A stretch of 64,000 nt of DNA from Xylogone sp. PMI_703 (lineage: Eukaryota > Ascomycota > Leotiomycetes), in assembly GCA_021399445.1 (NCBI GenBank), contig JAJTUQ010000003.1:186001-250000 (forward strand). The letters run 5' to 3'. The translations under genes were made by a program, and so were the position numbers. Shown in pieces: positions 23,862-36,661 of the stretch. The notes beneath the pieces were generated by a model. The model ran no database searches, had not been told where the DNA came from, and worked only from the letters and a program-made list of their open reading frames with translations. Within the stretch, counting starts at the first letter, position 1. Every line of letters begins with the position of its first letter.

Positions 23862-26843
23862 TCACCAGTTCTGTGGATTCAAGGTGACGGGAAACTCAGC
23901 ATTATCTTCAAAGAATTCCGGTGGCAGCGTGTCTAAATTCAGAAACTGTGAGGTTGATGGGTTCGAAGTGCTTAGCACACTTGCTGGGTGTGACGACACC
24001 GACATCGATGCCGAACCCGGATCGCTGGTTTCGTAACTCGTTTCAAACGGGGTGTGGGATCTTAGCAATCTGCTCCATTTATTATCGACCGGCTCAACCA
24101 CACAATAGGAAGTTATCAGTCTACCTTTTCATTGTCCCATTACCAATTTCACTAGATACGTGGGTGTTTGGAAGATATTCCGCATAGAAGCGGGTCGACT
24201 TTGAGCCAGCGATGGTGGTGACTCGGTTCATGTTCGCTTGCAATGCTTCAAAAAGCCGATGGATTAAGGATGCACTTAGCCACAACTGCGAGAAATCATA
24301 GAGAGTGTTCAAACAAAGCGAGTATTTCTGTTGTGCATAGTTTCTAACTTCAGCATGGGGGGATTGTCCTTCGATGAGACAGAATATCAAGCAGTTGAAA
24401 AGTGAATGAGTCCTAAAATTAAGGCGTGTTAACATCAAGAAATGTGCAGAAAAGGAACAATGAAAACGGGGGAAGGAACCAACTTACAGAAGGCCAGTAC
24501 ATTTCATAATTTGACCGTGCGCCTTCAAATTTCTTACAATCTTACTGATCATTGTGGCAGCAGCAATACCCTGCGCCTGGGACCAGTGTTTCCTTATGAG
24601 TTCCTCGGCTCCTACAGCCTTTGAAACAGATTTTTCTCTATGACGAGTGCAGAGTATAGTGCTGATTAATTAGTCAGTATAATCCACTATCTTATTTCCA
24701 AGACGAGACGCATACAAGAATAAGATATGTAAATAAGCCGGCCAGAATCGATGGCCCTGTATATCGTCCACATCATACTGTAACTCAGGTGGGAGATTGC
24801 AGTACCATTCTTCGCATGCCCTAGTACATTCAATCATTGTGTCCTCTGAATAGGGCACTGGGTCATAATATCGTCTAAAATAAGGATTATGGTCGTTGAT
24901 AGCCGCTTCCCTTTTAGCAATGCTACCGGTAGTGTCTGTACGCAGTTTGTACATGTGATATTGCGCGGAATGCACAATTCCCAGCAGTTCGCTCACCTTG
25001 GCCTGATGAATATAAAAGCTCACCTCTTCTTGGGGGTAAGGGAACGCCTGATTGTCATATTGGAAGCCTGGTTCTTCGACAAAATCTTCTGGAGCAAGCG
25101 GATGGATATCATGGCTATCGAGTGTTAGCATGGTTGGCAAGCCATGTGCCATTGCTACGTTTGCATCCCGCACCTAAGCTATATCATCAGTAGGCAGTAG
25201 GAGAAGAGGCTAGACGGGCGTGGAGCTCACAACGCAACCCCACCAAATCCTCTTCCATACTCCTCGTAATATAGGATCATCCCGTGGATAGTGAGCCCTG
25301 AGAAAAATTAGCTCCTATAGATACATCAAAATAGCAATACCGTCCAAACCATCGACTCATCCCAATACTTTGAGCAATATTTAACGCATTCATGGCACAG
25401 CCTCTCATGTTCTTCCCGCCATCGTCCTTTTTGTCCCACCACCACGTTATCAGTAAGAGGGCCTGTATCTGCACCAATTTACTTTGTTCATATCCTGTAT
25501 CAAGTAATGCCTCCAAAGCATATGTGAGCATTATTTACTTTCGGACCACAAGTTTGCTATTACCTTTGTAATCTTGTAGAAACGATGGCCACTTCCTACC
25601 TTAGTACCGTACTGATCCATTAAGAGGGGATTTTGGCATGCTTTGCATCCCGCAGTAAAGATGGCAAAAAGTAGTAAACGGCTCGAAATCTCATTTGCTT
25701 GAAACTCTCTGAGAAAAGCAGTTCTGTTTATGATTGGCATGACGGGGTTTACATGCTCAAAGTAAGCGTATACCATGTCCTCCTGAAGCTGTCTGGGAGG
25801 TAGATCAAAGGCACCTTAAGCTCGCACAGATGAGCCTCTATCAGCAGAGCTTATGTATAGTCTAATTAAATACATCTTACCTTTAGCTCTCAAATAATCC
25901 ATATCTTCAGAATCTAGATTTATGAATTGTCGTTCGATATCTATTGTCGAACGCGAACTTAAGTCAACATCCAGCCGGGTAGGAAACTCTCCGGATTGAT
26001 CTGGGAGGAATGCAGACTCATGTCTGGAGCCTCTTTGGCTGCCAACGAAATTAGGCGTAAAAGCACCAAAACTATCTCCCACAAATGCTTCAAATCTCTC
26101 TGATGCCGGTTCATTAACCTGGATGGTGGTCCGCATGACAGAGGAGCTCGCTGAAGTAGAGGCTGGGAGATGGGAACTCCCTAATCCACGAGATTCTGAC
26201 CTCGTTTCCTCTACTTGATGGAAGGGGAACTCATCCTGAGGGGAAATATAGCTCAAAGCCTCTCTTGATGCCGGCTGAAGGTTTGTGGATGCATGTATGT
26301 GACCTGGGAGAGCATTCTCTTGGTTCCTTTGCCCTGGTTCTGGGTTACGGCTCTGGGGTGTCGTTGGGGGGCCTTCACTGACTGAGCTTACTGTCTGTTT
26401 CCCTAGAGGTAAATTGGATCTGAAGTGCTCAGCTAACGGAGCGACTGTTTGAGACTGTCCTGGTGATGCTCGACTACGAGTCCGCTTGTCCCGGTGACGT
26501 CTAGCATAGTAAGCAACGGTCAAGATGCCATTATAGTAAGGTTACAATACTACCTGCATATTTCTTTTGCTTTTATACAATTCTATAGCTGGGTTAATTT
26601 GGCGTAGAAGTTGCTCTGCTTGATCTTACCCGACATGGTCCACCATTGGGAACGTCGCTAACCACAGCAGTATCAGCTGGAGATATTCTCATGGTAGAGC
26701 ACTTAAAACTAGATAGAGTGCGAGGCATACCCAGCATTACATTTGACTTTGCGTTCATGGCAACGAACGCACGCCTTGATGGTTTGAGAGGGCTCTTTTC
26801 CGAACGTCGCGGGTCCCACGACGTTAATGCTGAGCTCAGCCAT
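23862..26843 (-). CDS. Zn2Cys6 transcription factor with fungal-specific regulatory domain (CTF1-like)
   Basis: Nuclear regulator, likely of this cluster. The zinc cluster is assembled from four exons. Exon 1 (26843-26731) carries CVRCHERKVKC, a 28-nt exon (about 26630-26657) carries GGPCR, a 29-nt exon (26554-26582) carries NCIKAKEIC, and the next exon starts at 26500 with RHRDKRTRSR. The result is C-x2-C-x6-C-x10-C-x2-C-x6-C. A Ser/Pro-rich linker follows, then DMDYLRAKG spliced to AFDLPPRQLQEDMVYAYFEHVNPVMPIINR, the start of the fungal_trans domain. RAHYPRDDPILRGVWKRIWWGCV lies near 25230-25310. Further introns occur near 25780-25870, 25530-25560, 25310-25340, 25173-25240 and 24440-24690. 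It resembles cutinase-regulator-type factors. The C-terminus is acidic and Ser/Thr-rich. Confidence 0.8.
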
Positions 26844-27341
26844 GGGAGTCCACGCAGCAGGGGATTCATGCGCTGTTCACCACTCACTGCTCGACGTGCT
26901 GAGAACTTGTCTGGCAACATCACAGCCGGGTTGAGCAGTGCACAGAGAACTACATGGCGGCACTAGCATTCCCGGTGCCAGATCGCATCATCGCGACCAA
27001 CTGCTTTGGGGCAGCAGTTGGATGCCCAGTGCACACCCCCGAGCGACTATCTACACACCGGCGCAGCTGTCTCTACACACAAACAGCTAATCAACGAAGA
27101 CGTACACTCTTGCGGCTACAAATAACTCCTTCAATTGACCTACTAGCATGGCTGTACACATATAGAAATGTCTATCTGGGGTTACAAGGGATGATTAAAG
27201 ATAAAATTACAATTCTATTAAGCATACAAATATTTACAAAACAACTCTGCAACAGGATGTTTCAATGAATGACCTTCACTTTCCCTAGACTATTCTGAAT
27301 GAAGGTGCTTTTATGAACAGCAAGGCGTATCTGTAGATTCG
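26844..27341. other. Intergenic, 0.5 kb
   Basis: Promoter of the Zn2Cys6 regulator and 3' flank of the MFS transporter. Small frames only; nothing else is supported. Confidence 0.55.
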
Positions 27342-29271
27342 TTAGTGCTTCTGATACTAGAGATATGACAGTCAAAAGTAGAGTGAAGTAAAACAGAGCC
27401 TACATACCCTCTTCCCGAAAACATACAAAACCATTCCCAGCACGCAAGCAAGACCGTGGAGTGCCCCAATGACAAAGAATACAGAGGCGACGCCCGACCG
27501 CGCGATCCAGTCGTTGATAACAAAGGTCATCGCAAAGGAGAATATGCCTCGGCCGAAAGTAACTGCCGCGTATCCGTCTTGGGACTGCGCCCGGTGACAG
27601 TCGAGGAGGTAAGCATTTGATACAAGAGAGAGAATGGACCCAGAAAAAGTGGCCAGCCCATAGAAGAACACCGGCACCATCCAGTGCGATTTGGCCTGCA
27701 AAGACAGCCCAAAGCCCCAGAATCCCATTAGTCCCAAGATGAAAGCAGGGATACACAGCAAGTTTCGGAATTCTGGCTCGTACACTCCCCCATTCTTCTT
27801 GCTCATGTACTTAACTAGCCAATCTGCAATGGGTCCTGGGATACAGTTTCCAAGTAGAGTTCCGATGAAAGAAGAGATTACGGTGAGGCCGGTTGCTTTA
27901 GTGCTGAAGTGGTAGGGCGCCTTGGTGAAGATGGCGGAGAGCGAGACGGAAAAGGAAGCAGCGAATGCGACGGAGCACCCGTATGCAAAAGCGGTCCAGG
28001 AAACGGCTGGCAAGAGATAGGCACTGAAGGGGGAGATTAGGGATCTCCAGTAATTTTCATCGCTGAATCGACCGTTATATACTCGCAAGCTCTGCCAGTA
28101 GGTCATTTTCTTCTCTGGTGGTGCAGACTGGGTCTCCTCATCCACAAATACGGAGGAGCTGACGGCAGTTTTGTCTTCGGCCTTCTCTCCGAGCTCTGAG
28201 GTGTTGGATCCTAGATCAGAGGCGCTATCTGCACTCAGGGACTCGTAAAAATCCGTGTTGTATTTTGCTGGCCGGTTATATGTTGTTTCGGGGCTGACGA
28301 AGAATAGCGCTATGGTGTACGCTGACAACACAATTACCCTGTAATTGACAGATTAGACTAGAGTGCACTTGTGATGTTACCAGATGATCTGGGGAAAAGA
28401 GCATGTTCTTACACATAATTGAAGGCCCAATGCCAACTCTGAGCAGCGGCTATCTGACTTCCAATCACTTGACCAATTGCATTGCCGCCGGCAAGACCAA
28501 AGTGCCACAGAGCGAGGTGGAATCCTCGCTGATGGACGAAGAACAAATCACCTACACTGGAACTGACGAGATATTCCAGAGCACTGATTCCAAGACCGTG
28601 GATTGACCTGCCTGCATAAAGTGCTTTGATACTCTCGGGCCTTGCAATGACAATGACATAGCCTATGATAGCAATTACATTCGAAACAAGGAACACTGCC
28701 CATTTTCAGAGTTAGCAATCCGATTATCCTAGAGCCCGCTACGGCGGCTGGAGTAACTATGGGAGTTATGATTGTATCGTACCTGGTCGCTTCCCCCAGA
28801 TGCGTGCGGCAGGACTGGTGAAGACGGCGGATATGCCCAAGGTCAGCAGGACCAGACTGACACTCCTCGAGACGTCGGTTACTGAGGTATGAAGTTCTTT
28901 TGCCATCTGAACAGCGGCTGGGTTCAGAAAATTATGAGTTCCGGCAAGCAACCCCGTACCACAGGAGAGGAAAACAGATTGGAAGCATCTTGACGCATAT
29001 GACCAGTCTACATGGTAATACAAATCGATTAGCTGGGACTTTGGGCAATTTTGTGAATAGGCACCACTTCAGGTTGGTATTCAAAGGCTAACTTACTCAA
29101 TGGATCGTTGGGAGACTCAGACGGCTGCGGCACCAGGACCAGGCCCGCGTGCCTGCCAGTACCGCGTTTCAAGTTTGCGGTCAAACGAGCCTGCTCCTCG
29201 GTCTCTCTTCCAATATGGACAGTGCCTGGCACCCGCTCATTTGAGCGCGGCTCCAAAACCCAAAGGCCCAT
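27342..29271 (-). CDS. MFS exporter, DHA1 drug:H+ antiporter type
   Basis: Twelve-helix major-facilitator protein expected in the plasma membrane. The cytosolic N-terminus ends in NDPLNWSYASR (the DDPLNWS-type motif of fungal DHA1 carriers; its Asn codon is formed by splicing near 29016-29092). It continues with LNPAAVQMAKELHTSVTDVSRSVSL and LYAGRSIHGLGISALEYL. A long acidic/Ser-rich central loop (about 28130-28260) precedes helices 7-12. Introns lie near 29016-29092, 28697-28782 and 28345-28412. The C-terminus either reads through to a stop at 27372 or, with a well-formed last intron, ends at 27342. It neighbours the regulator and the A-T-R enzyme, so export of the cluster product is plausible. 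Confidence 0.85.
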
Positions 29272-30711
29272 GGTGGCGAAGCGAGTGTTTTTGATAGCCT
29301 GTTGCGTAATAATACCAAAGGAAACCGCTGGAGAACTTGGTATTTCTTTCTTCCCAGACTAGTGAACAGCGAGGTCCTGGAAGAGAAGAGAATGAGATAT
29401 GGCAACGAAAAGGCCCCGCAACAACAGGCCAGGCTGAGCAAGGGGCGGTCCCTTCTTGGAGTTAAATAGAGATTGCTGATACCAGATCCTGCTCCCTAAT
29501 CAAGCCAGCAGGAGCTTGAGAATTCCGTCATCTGGGATGGGACCTGGGCCCAGGTCGCGCCTTGTCCTCTTGCCCTCTGACCCTCTTGCCTACTACTAGT
29601 CTGAGCCATTGAGCCCGGCTGCCAGGCCTGCTCATCCACTCCTCAGCATCTCCTGGCTCCCAAGTGTCTGGTGCGGGACCCAGAGACTCCATCTCCATGT
29701 GGCAACTGGCAAGCTCAACCCCAGAATGCCATCTGCGCGAGCTGACTTCGGCGTCGGCAATGCCCAGCAGTTGGAGATGGCCTCGCGTCTTGGACGCATT
29801 GGGACTTCGCCGACAGCCTTTCCTCCCTTGGCTGCTCTTCTCTCCAGCTGGGCATCTGCATCTAGGCCAGGCAAACGCTGCCGCCGACGCCGCTGGATAG
29901 TTGCACACCTGCCCTGTCATGAGTTGTCGCACCGCCGTTGTACCGAGCCCTATTATTACAGCAGCTAGAGCGGAGTGATTAGCTGACTGATTAGTGACTT
30001 CTTTCGCACAGCTGGGGAGCTTTGGGGATGTGCTCATTGCGCTGGCAGATGGCGTGACAGACCCGCGGCGCTGCTGGAGGCCTTTAAGACGCGAACGGCC
30101 CAGCGCGGTTTTCTGCCTCCTCGGCGATACTGCTTTGGGGTTGACGCCGTTCGCCAGGCGCCGACTCCGGTGGACGACCAGGGACGACGAGGTACCCAAA
30201 GGTACCGCCATGTATAGGCATATGACCATGAGGAGAGAGCCGTAGCCAAAATGAGACCAGAAGTACTTGGGAGATACCTCAATAGACAGGCCGAACTATA
30301 CTCCGGACGGCATGATCACAACACGACCACAGCAATACGATAACACCCAATCCACACTCCCACTCCCGGGGTGGCAGTAGCACGGAAGTCATTGTCGATG
30401 CCGTCTTTGGCTCAGCAGAGCCCCTCGGTGGAGTGTGGTAACTGTATTTCTGCTGTATTATTAGTATTCTTGTGTGCTATCATGGGATTATTTGGGAGAG
30501 TTGGTGACTTACCCGTTTGCGTACTAGAGCTGGGGCAGATTTCCTCCGGTCTCGTGCAGCTTTTATCTAAGCCCTACAACAGCTGGAGAACAATGCTTCC
30601 TGCCAGGGTGTCGTCGAGCTTCTGTTACTCCTGTGCTGTGGCTTTGTCTCTTTTTTTTTCTTGTCAGCATCACGGGTGGTTGATCCCTTCTTGTGCAGCG
30701 TTCAATCCGAG
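29272..30711. other. GC-rich divergent intergenic region, 1.4 kb
   Basis: Lies between the leftward MFS exporter and the rightward A-T-R enzyme. About 29520-30250 is visibly richer in G+C than the flanks, so long frames are open on several strands at once (for example 29528-30229 minus, 29609-29968 plus). None resembles a protein family and they overlap each other, so I treat them as compositional artefacts. Both promoters should be here. Confidence 0.5.
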
Positions 30712-33700
30712 ATGAAGGCCTCGCGGTATAGCGACGAGGAAGCCGGCCGGGTCTTGATCCCTCACGCAATTGACGACCTGGGCCGTGACGAGCCCGACCG
30801 GATCCTGTATGAGTTTCCTCGACACAATGACCTCACCCAGGGATTCCAGTCAGTCTCGGCTGGTGTGTTTGCCAATGCTATTAATCGGGCCGCTTGGTAT
30901 CTAGAGGACTCGCTCGGCAAAGGGGTCAACTTCGAGACTCTGGGATACATTGGCCCAGGCGACCTGAGATATCTCATCCTCACCGTCGCGGCCATCAAAG
31001 CTGGGTACAAGGTGGGCAATGCTTCAAGTCCCAGTCACACCCTGGCCCTCACCAGAGCTAACCACAAGCCGTGTTAGATGCTGTTTACGTCTCCCCGCAA
31101 TAGCTTGGAAGGTGAGATTGCAGTCATCGAGGCGGCTGGTTGTAAAACGTGGTTGGTACCATCCAAAGGCAGTAATATAAATAGAGTGCTGGCCGTCCAC
31201 CCACTCAAAACGCTCGAACTTCCCGACCTGGACCACTTTCTAGACCGCGAGCCCGTTCCGCATTATCTGTATAACAAGACCTGGGATGTAGGTCGCCACG
31301 AGCCTTGCTGGGTGCTCCATACAAGTGGTAGCACCGGGCATCCCAAGCCCATTGTCCGGAACTTAGCCAGCGTATCCTGCTTTGGTGCCAACTTGCTGTG
31401 CCAGCCAATAGATGGCCGACCATTAATAATGAAGCCGTATTTCGAGACCCGCGTGTACATTACCTTTCCCCTGTTTCATGCTGCTGGTCTCAATAACTCC
31501 CTGCTCTGGCCCCTATTTTATGGCTGTACAATGGTGGTTGGTCCTGAATTACCGGTGACGATTGAGGTCATGAAAGACGTTCTGAGGCATGCAAAACCCG
31601 ACGGTGTATTCGCAGCTCCATCTCTCCTAGAAGATATCGCTCTCGATGAAGAATTTCTGAACATGCTTGAGGATATTAAAGTTATTGCATTTGCAGGGGG
31701 TACGAACACTTGAGGCAGAGAAAAAGCAAGAGCAATAGTTACATCATGCTGACATTGACCAGGTCCGTTGAGCCAACAGGCAGGAGATATCATCTGCAAA
31801 AGAACAACACTTATCTTGTCAATGGGTACAACCGAGTCTGGGTGGCATATCTCTGTCGAGCTGGATCGAGAAGATTGGAACAACATCCGTTTCCACCCAA
31901 ATACCGGTTTTGAGTTGCAGGAAGTCTCCCCGGGCCTCTACGAGCTGGTAGCTATTCGACGACCAGAGCTCGAAAGATGGCAAATGATCTTCGAGACCTT
32001 CCCAGATGCGCAAGAATATCACTTCAAAGATCTGTTTGCAAAACATCCAACTAAGAAGGACTTGTGGCATTACCAGGGGCGAATTGATAATATCATTGTA
32101 CTCTCCAACGGCGAAAAGTTTAATCCTACCAGCATGGAAACGCAGATCAGTGGCCATCCAATTGTCGACTCTCTCATAGTGGCAGGCCAAGGGCGATTCC
32201 AGATATCTTTGCTTGTCGAGCCTGTTAGAAATGCGGAAAACGCCAAGAAGAGCAACGAAGAGATAATTACAGAGCTATGGCCTACCATCGAAGAAGCAAA
32301 TCGAGAGGCTCCATCTCATGCAAAGTTGCTGAGAAGCCACATCTTGGTCGCGTCTCCAAGTAAGCCATTCCTGAGAGCAAGTAAAGGAACGGTTCGAAAA
32401 GTGCCAACCCTCCAATTATATCAAGACGAACTCGATCGCCTCTACGCACAAGCAGATTCTGATGACGACCTTGAGAACGTTGAATCATTGGACCTCACAA
32501 ATGAAGAAAGATTAAGGAGTGGAATTAGAGATTTGGTAAAACCAATCACTAAAATCGAGGAGCTTGGCGATGATGACGATTTCTTCGGCGCAGGGGTAGA
32601 TTCGCTCCAGGTGATAACGCTTCAAAGGCAGCTGCGAAAGGCACTGCCAGCTAATAGTAACCCAAGGGATTATGTCAAAGCGCCCTTAATTTACCAGAAC
32701 GCGACCATAAATCTCCTCTCTCATGCAATCTGGACACTAAGTTCTGGTCAACCCAATGGCGTATTGAATGGCATTTCTCATACTCATAAACTGCAAGCAT
32801 TAATTGATAGATATACCTCTGATTTGCCATCAAGACCGCATAGCAAGGCCGGATTAGTAGTCATCTTAACCGGAAGCACGGGCTCACTTGGATCCTATCT
32901 CCTTGATACGCTCATCAAGTTACCATCGGTTTCCGAGATCTGGTGCCTGAATAGATCCGATGATGCTGAGGCACGACAAACCGCATCAAGTGGCCGACGA
33001 GGGCTCGTCACAGATTGGAAGTCTAATAATGTCTACTTTAGAAAGGCCGACCTATCAAAAGAGAATCTAAACTTGTCGAAAGAAGGTTATCAATATCTTC
33101 TCGATCGCGCAACAAATATCATTCGTGAGTATAGCAGTCCCTACCTAGAAATATGACTCCTCCTAATACCAGTAGACACTCAATGGCAGGTTGACTTCAA
33201 CCTAGCATTACCCTCGTTCTCCAAACACATCCAAGGCGTCCGCAATCTTATTGACTTCTCTATTGCATCATCCCGCAATACCGCGATCTTTTTCACATCT
33301 TCGGTAGGCGTGGCGAATAACTGGAAGCTATCAGAGTCGATTCCGGAAAAGCAAATTGTAGATCTTTCTGTTGCGAGAACAGGCTATGGAGAGTCCAAGT
33401 TGGTGGCAGAGACAGTGTTACTAGAAGCAGCAAAGAAAAGTGCTGTGAACGTGACCATCGCTCGTGTTGGGCAAATTGCTGGGCCTGTGGAGAACAATGC
33501 AGCGAAAGGAATGTGGAATACCAAAGAATGGTTACCCTCAGTAAGTGACCCGTAAAGTGAAGGCGAACAAATACATCATCTCACTAACACATGTTTACAG
33601 ATTATTGACGCCTCGGCACGCCTCTCTTTGTTGCCCCGAACACTGGGAAAGAATACATTTATTGAATGGATACCAGTGGATTTACTTTCCCAGATCATTG

Positions 33701-34107
33701 TTCAACTGGCATTCTCAAGCGGCTCGGACGAGAAGGCGCGTGTTTTCCATGCTGTTAACCCCAACAAAACCACTTGGGACGCTTTACTCCCCACCGTGCT
33801 TGATCAGCTGAGTGTAACAAATAATGGTAAGGACATCAAAACTGTTTCGTGGGAGCAGTGGGTGAATGCCCTGAGTGAACTTGCAGCAATAAGCCAAGAG
33901 AAGGAAGTATCAAGTTTACCAGCTTTGAAGTTGGTTGATTTCTTTCGTTCTCTCAGCTTCAATTTCGAAGACAAGGGGAAAGAACACCCATTCACTTTTT
34001 TTCCATTTGAAACAACCGCGACGTCGGCAGTCAGTGACGTGCTCAGAGAATTACCCCCCGTGAATAAGGATTGGATGAGAACGTGGTTACAACAGTGGGG
34101 TTACTAA
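30712..34107 (+). CDS. NRPS-like adenylation-thiolation-reductase enzyme (carboxylic acid reductase)
   Basis: Single-module enzyme of about 1,050 residues that activates a carboxylic acid as the AMP ester, loads it on phosphopantetheine and releases it reductively as an aldehyde. The A domain shows HTSGSTGHPKPI, GTTESG and YQGRIDN. The carrier domain has DDDFFGAGVDSLQV, with Ser as the pantetheine site. The reductase is an extended SDR with TGSTGSLGSYLL (NADPH) and YGESK (catalytic Tyr/Lys). HTQWQVDF is formed across an intron. Introns: 31012-31077, about 31699-31761, 33125-33174 and 33541-33600, all keeping frame. There is no condensation domain. The ATG at 30712 (MKASRYSDEEAG) is chosen, since the frame upstream lacks an ATG. 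It is the only assembly-line-type enzyme in the window. Substrates in this family include aromatic and terpenoid acids and amino acids; the actual one is unknown. Confidence 0.9.
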
Positions 34108-34176
34108 TTCTATATTTGTAACTTCAAATAGAACTGATAATTTTAAAGTCTGGTCTTATGATCTCTCAAATAGAAG

Positions 34177-35763
34177 CTACAGCCCATACACAAAAGTATA
34201 TTTCCTATCCGCGTATCTGACATCGTTTGTGTTCTCTTCTTCGATCTCCGCTGGGGTCATCTGTGCGACTTTCTTGGCTTTATATCTATTCGCTGCTTGT
34301 AGTGCAAATCGATATGAAATATACCCAATAAACGCAACCGCCACCAGTATGAGTGTGATGACCAATGGCAAATGATACGTGGGTCCATATTTTGCTAGAA
34401 ACAATTGACTTCCAATTATACCTGCCAGATTACCATAACCGTTGATGCCGATGACAACCGTACGTTTGCCAGGCTCAGGAGTATTTCCAGCTAGCCAAGC
34501 GGCTGTGATCGGGGAAGCAATAAAAGTACCGGCGAGGAGAATAACAAGTCCTGCATACCGGCCTCCAACATTGTCCAGTGGAAGAGTGATGGTCAGGATC
34601 AGGCCGATCATCACAATGATTAGGGCTCCGAGAATATGATAGAGACGGTTGCGGAAGTGGTCAGAGGAATAAGCAAAGCAGAGTAAGAGGATAGTGCCTA
34701 TGACATAAGGTGGGACGGTCATTAAGTTTGCGATTGGACCCGAATATCCAAGACCCTAGGTCAGAAAGCGGAAGTGAGTACTTGAAGGATATATTTCATA
34801 ATGGCTTGGACTTACTTTAACAACCAGTGGGAAGAAAATGGTGAAGCCTTGCGGAGGGATACTTGACAGAATATTGAACGGTTCCACAAACCACAGCTTC
34901 CAGTCACAGACGCCCTCCACGACATCACGCCGGGATAGTTTGTAGGTGCTATCACGATTGGCCTCTGAATCGATAATCATCCGATTCTCGGCGTAGGCTC
35001 GTTCTGTAGGCTTCAGAAACCATGCTGTTCCCGGGCTCTTGGCCAGCCAGAACGGGGTGGCGAGCGCTACAGCAATGCTGCAAGTGCCTTCGATGATGAA
35101 GAGGTATTGCCACCCGTGCAGTGACCCGTTGATAGTGAAGCAGCCGTAAGCAATCAGACCGCCAAACGCCCCGGCAATAGCATAGCTCCCATAGAACAGC
35201 GCAATGCGAAAGGCCAGATCGAACCGTGGGTAGAACAAGGACATATATGTGACGACCGTTGGGTAGAATCCAGATTCGAAAACCCCAATGAGTAGGCGAA
35301 TGGCGATCAACTGGGCTTCTGTCTTCACCCATGCATGGGCTAACGTCAAGACGCCCCAGCCCAGCCCGATAATGCAAAGCCAATACGACTGCCCAACTTT
35401 TTTACCTATGGAGGCCGAGAGTGGCTGTAATGGAACGTAGGTTGCGAAGAAGAGCGACGTGGCCGTGTTGATGGCCGTCGCGGGCATCCCGAGGTCGTTG
35501 GTGAAGCCGTTAGTCTGCGCATTGCCTAGATTGCTTCGATCAAGACCATTGAAGAGGTAGATCAGAGCGCAGAAAGGGACTAGGTAGAAGTCCAGCTTGC
35601 GATTGAGAGCGCGATGCTGCGACTTCTCTTCTGCCGTCACGGGGATGTAGCCTCCCTGACGAGACGACCGCAACTCCTCTTGGATTTGCATCTGCTTAAC
35701 ATCTCCAACATCGTCCATATCCATCTCGAGATGCGAAACATCTGCTTTCTCCATGGTGGTCAT
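34177..35763 (-). CDS. MFS permease, anion:cation symporter (allantoate/nicotinate permease-like)
   Basis: Plasma-membrane MFS carrier of the fungal ACS (Dal5/Tna1-like) family, which imports small organic anions. The N-terminal LDFYLVPFCALIYLFNGLDRSNLGNA is the family hallmark of helix 1. Also visible are LIGVFESGFYPTVVTYMSLFY and, in the C-terminal half, AAWLAGNTPEPGKRTVVIGINGYGNLAGIIGS. One intron lies near 34756-34815. The start at 35763 (MTTMEKADVS) is preferred over an in-frame ATG at 35802. It is convergent with the A-T-R enzyme, only 70 bp away. It may import a precursor acid for that enzyme, which is an inference from position alone. Confidence 0.87.
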
Positions 35764-36661
35764 AATAATTATTGTATGTTCCCGGTATGGAGAGGTTTGC
35801 AACTAACGGTGCCTCTAGGCCATGAAAGTGGTTTGACCGTCCCAATGATGTTATTTAAGTAGTCCTTGGACCTGAGCGCCTAAAAGCGATCCGGGAGCCA
35901 TATTTCCACCAAGTTTCTGCAGCCCTGGTGATCATGGCCTTGGCTATCTCTTCTGATACGTTAACGTTGTTAGGTCCAGTCAAAAGCAAGAGGGGTTGCC
36001 GTGTGGGCTAGAGTTGAGGACAAAATTTCCATATGCGAGATCGGGGATGCATGAGGCTGCAAGACCCCATGGGGTAACAGATAGAAGGTCACCCTGGCAC
36101 GAGATCACTGGGCATTGGACAATTGGACAACGAGAAGGTTCCAGGACTGCGGGACACGGCGGGAGATCCATCCTGCCAAGGGGCTATTATGGTAGAAACA
36201 ATGAAGCGCACGAATAGCTCAGGCTCTCCCACTATTCCCAGCGCAGTTTCAAGGATGGAGTAGTAACATTTGGCATCGCAAGTGAGTGGTGATGGGGATA
36301 CGAGTCAGTGTCAATAGTGGGGGGCGGCAGAGTATGGCCCGGAATCGGGGTCGTAAAGCATGACAGGAATAGGGTGATATGGTATGTGCCGAGTAATAAA
36401 AGTTGAATACTAACAAATAGGGTTTATTCATTTATTCATCTATTCATCCTCTCAAGTGATTGTGTACAATTTTTGTGTTGCAGAATGAACCCGAGATTAT
36501 TATGAGGTGGTAATAGGGTACCTTCGCACGGCTGTAACTTGTTAGATTCTCTTGGACTCCACCAGCTCTCAGCAAAAGTAGTTACGGTATTTCTCAGTTT
36601 TAGGTTAGAAGGAAGACTAAGAATTTACTAACCCTTCATACGAATAGCTTCACCCTTCGCC
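35764..36661. other. Divergent intergenic region, 0.9 kb
   Basis: Promoters of the ACS permease and the 2OG dioxygenase. Only short frames are present. No repeat or structure is recognised. Confidence 0.55.

Noticed and set aside
23940..23985. GGTTCGAA word reminiscent of a tRNA T-arm
   Set aside because: It lies inside the regulator coding sequence and no acceptor or anticodon stem can be formed around it.
26500..26660. Apparent loss of the last cysteines of the Zn2Cys6 cluster by a one-base deletion
   Set aside because: Two small introns (47 and 53 nt) around a 29-nt exon restore all six cysteines with normal spacing; no lesion is needed.
29528..30229. A 233-codon open frame on the minus strand
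   Set aside because: GC-rich, low-complexity-like translation, overlapped by open frames on the other strand, no family features.
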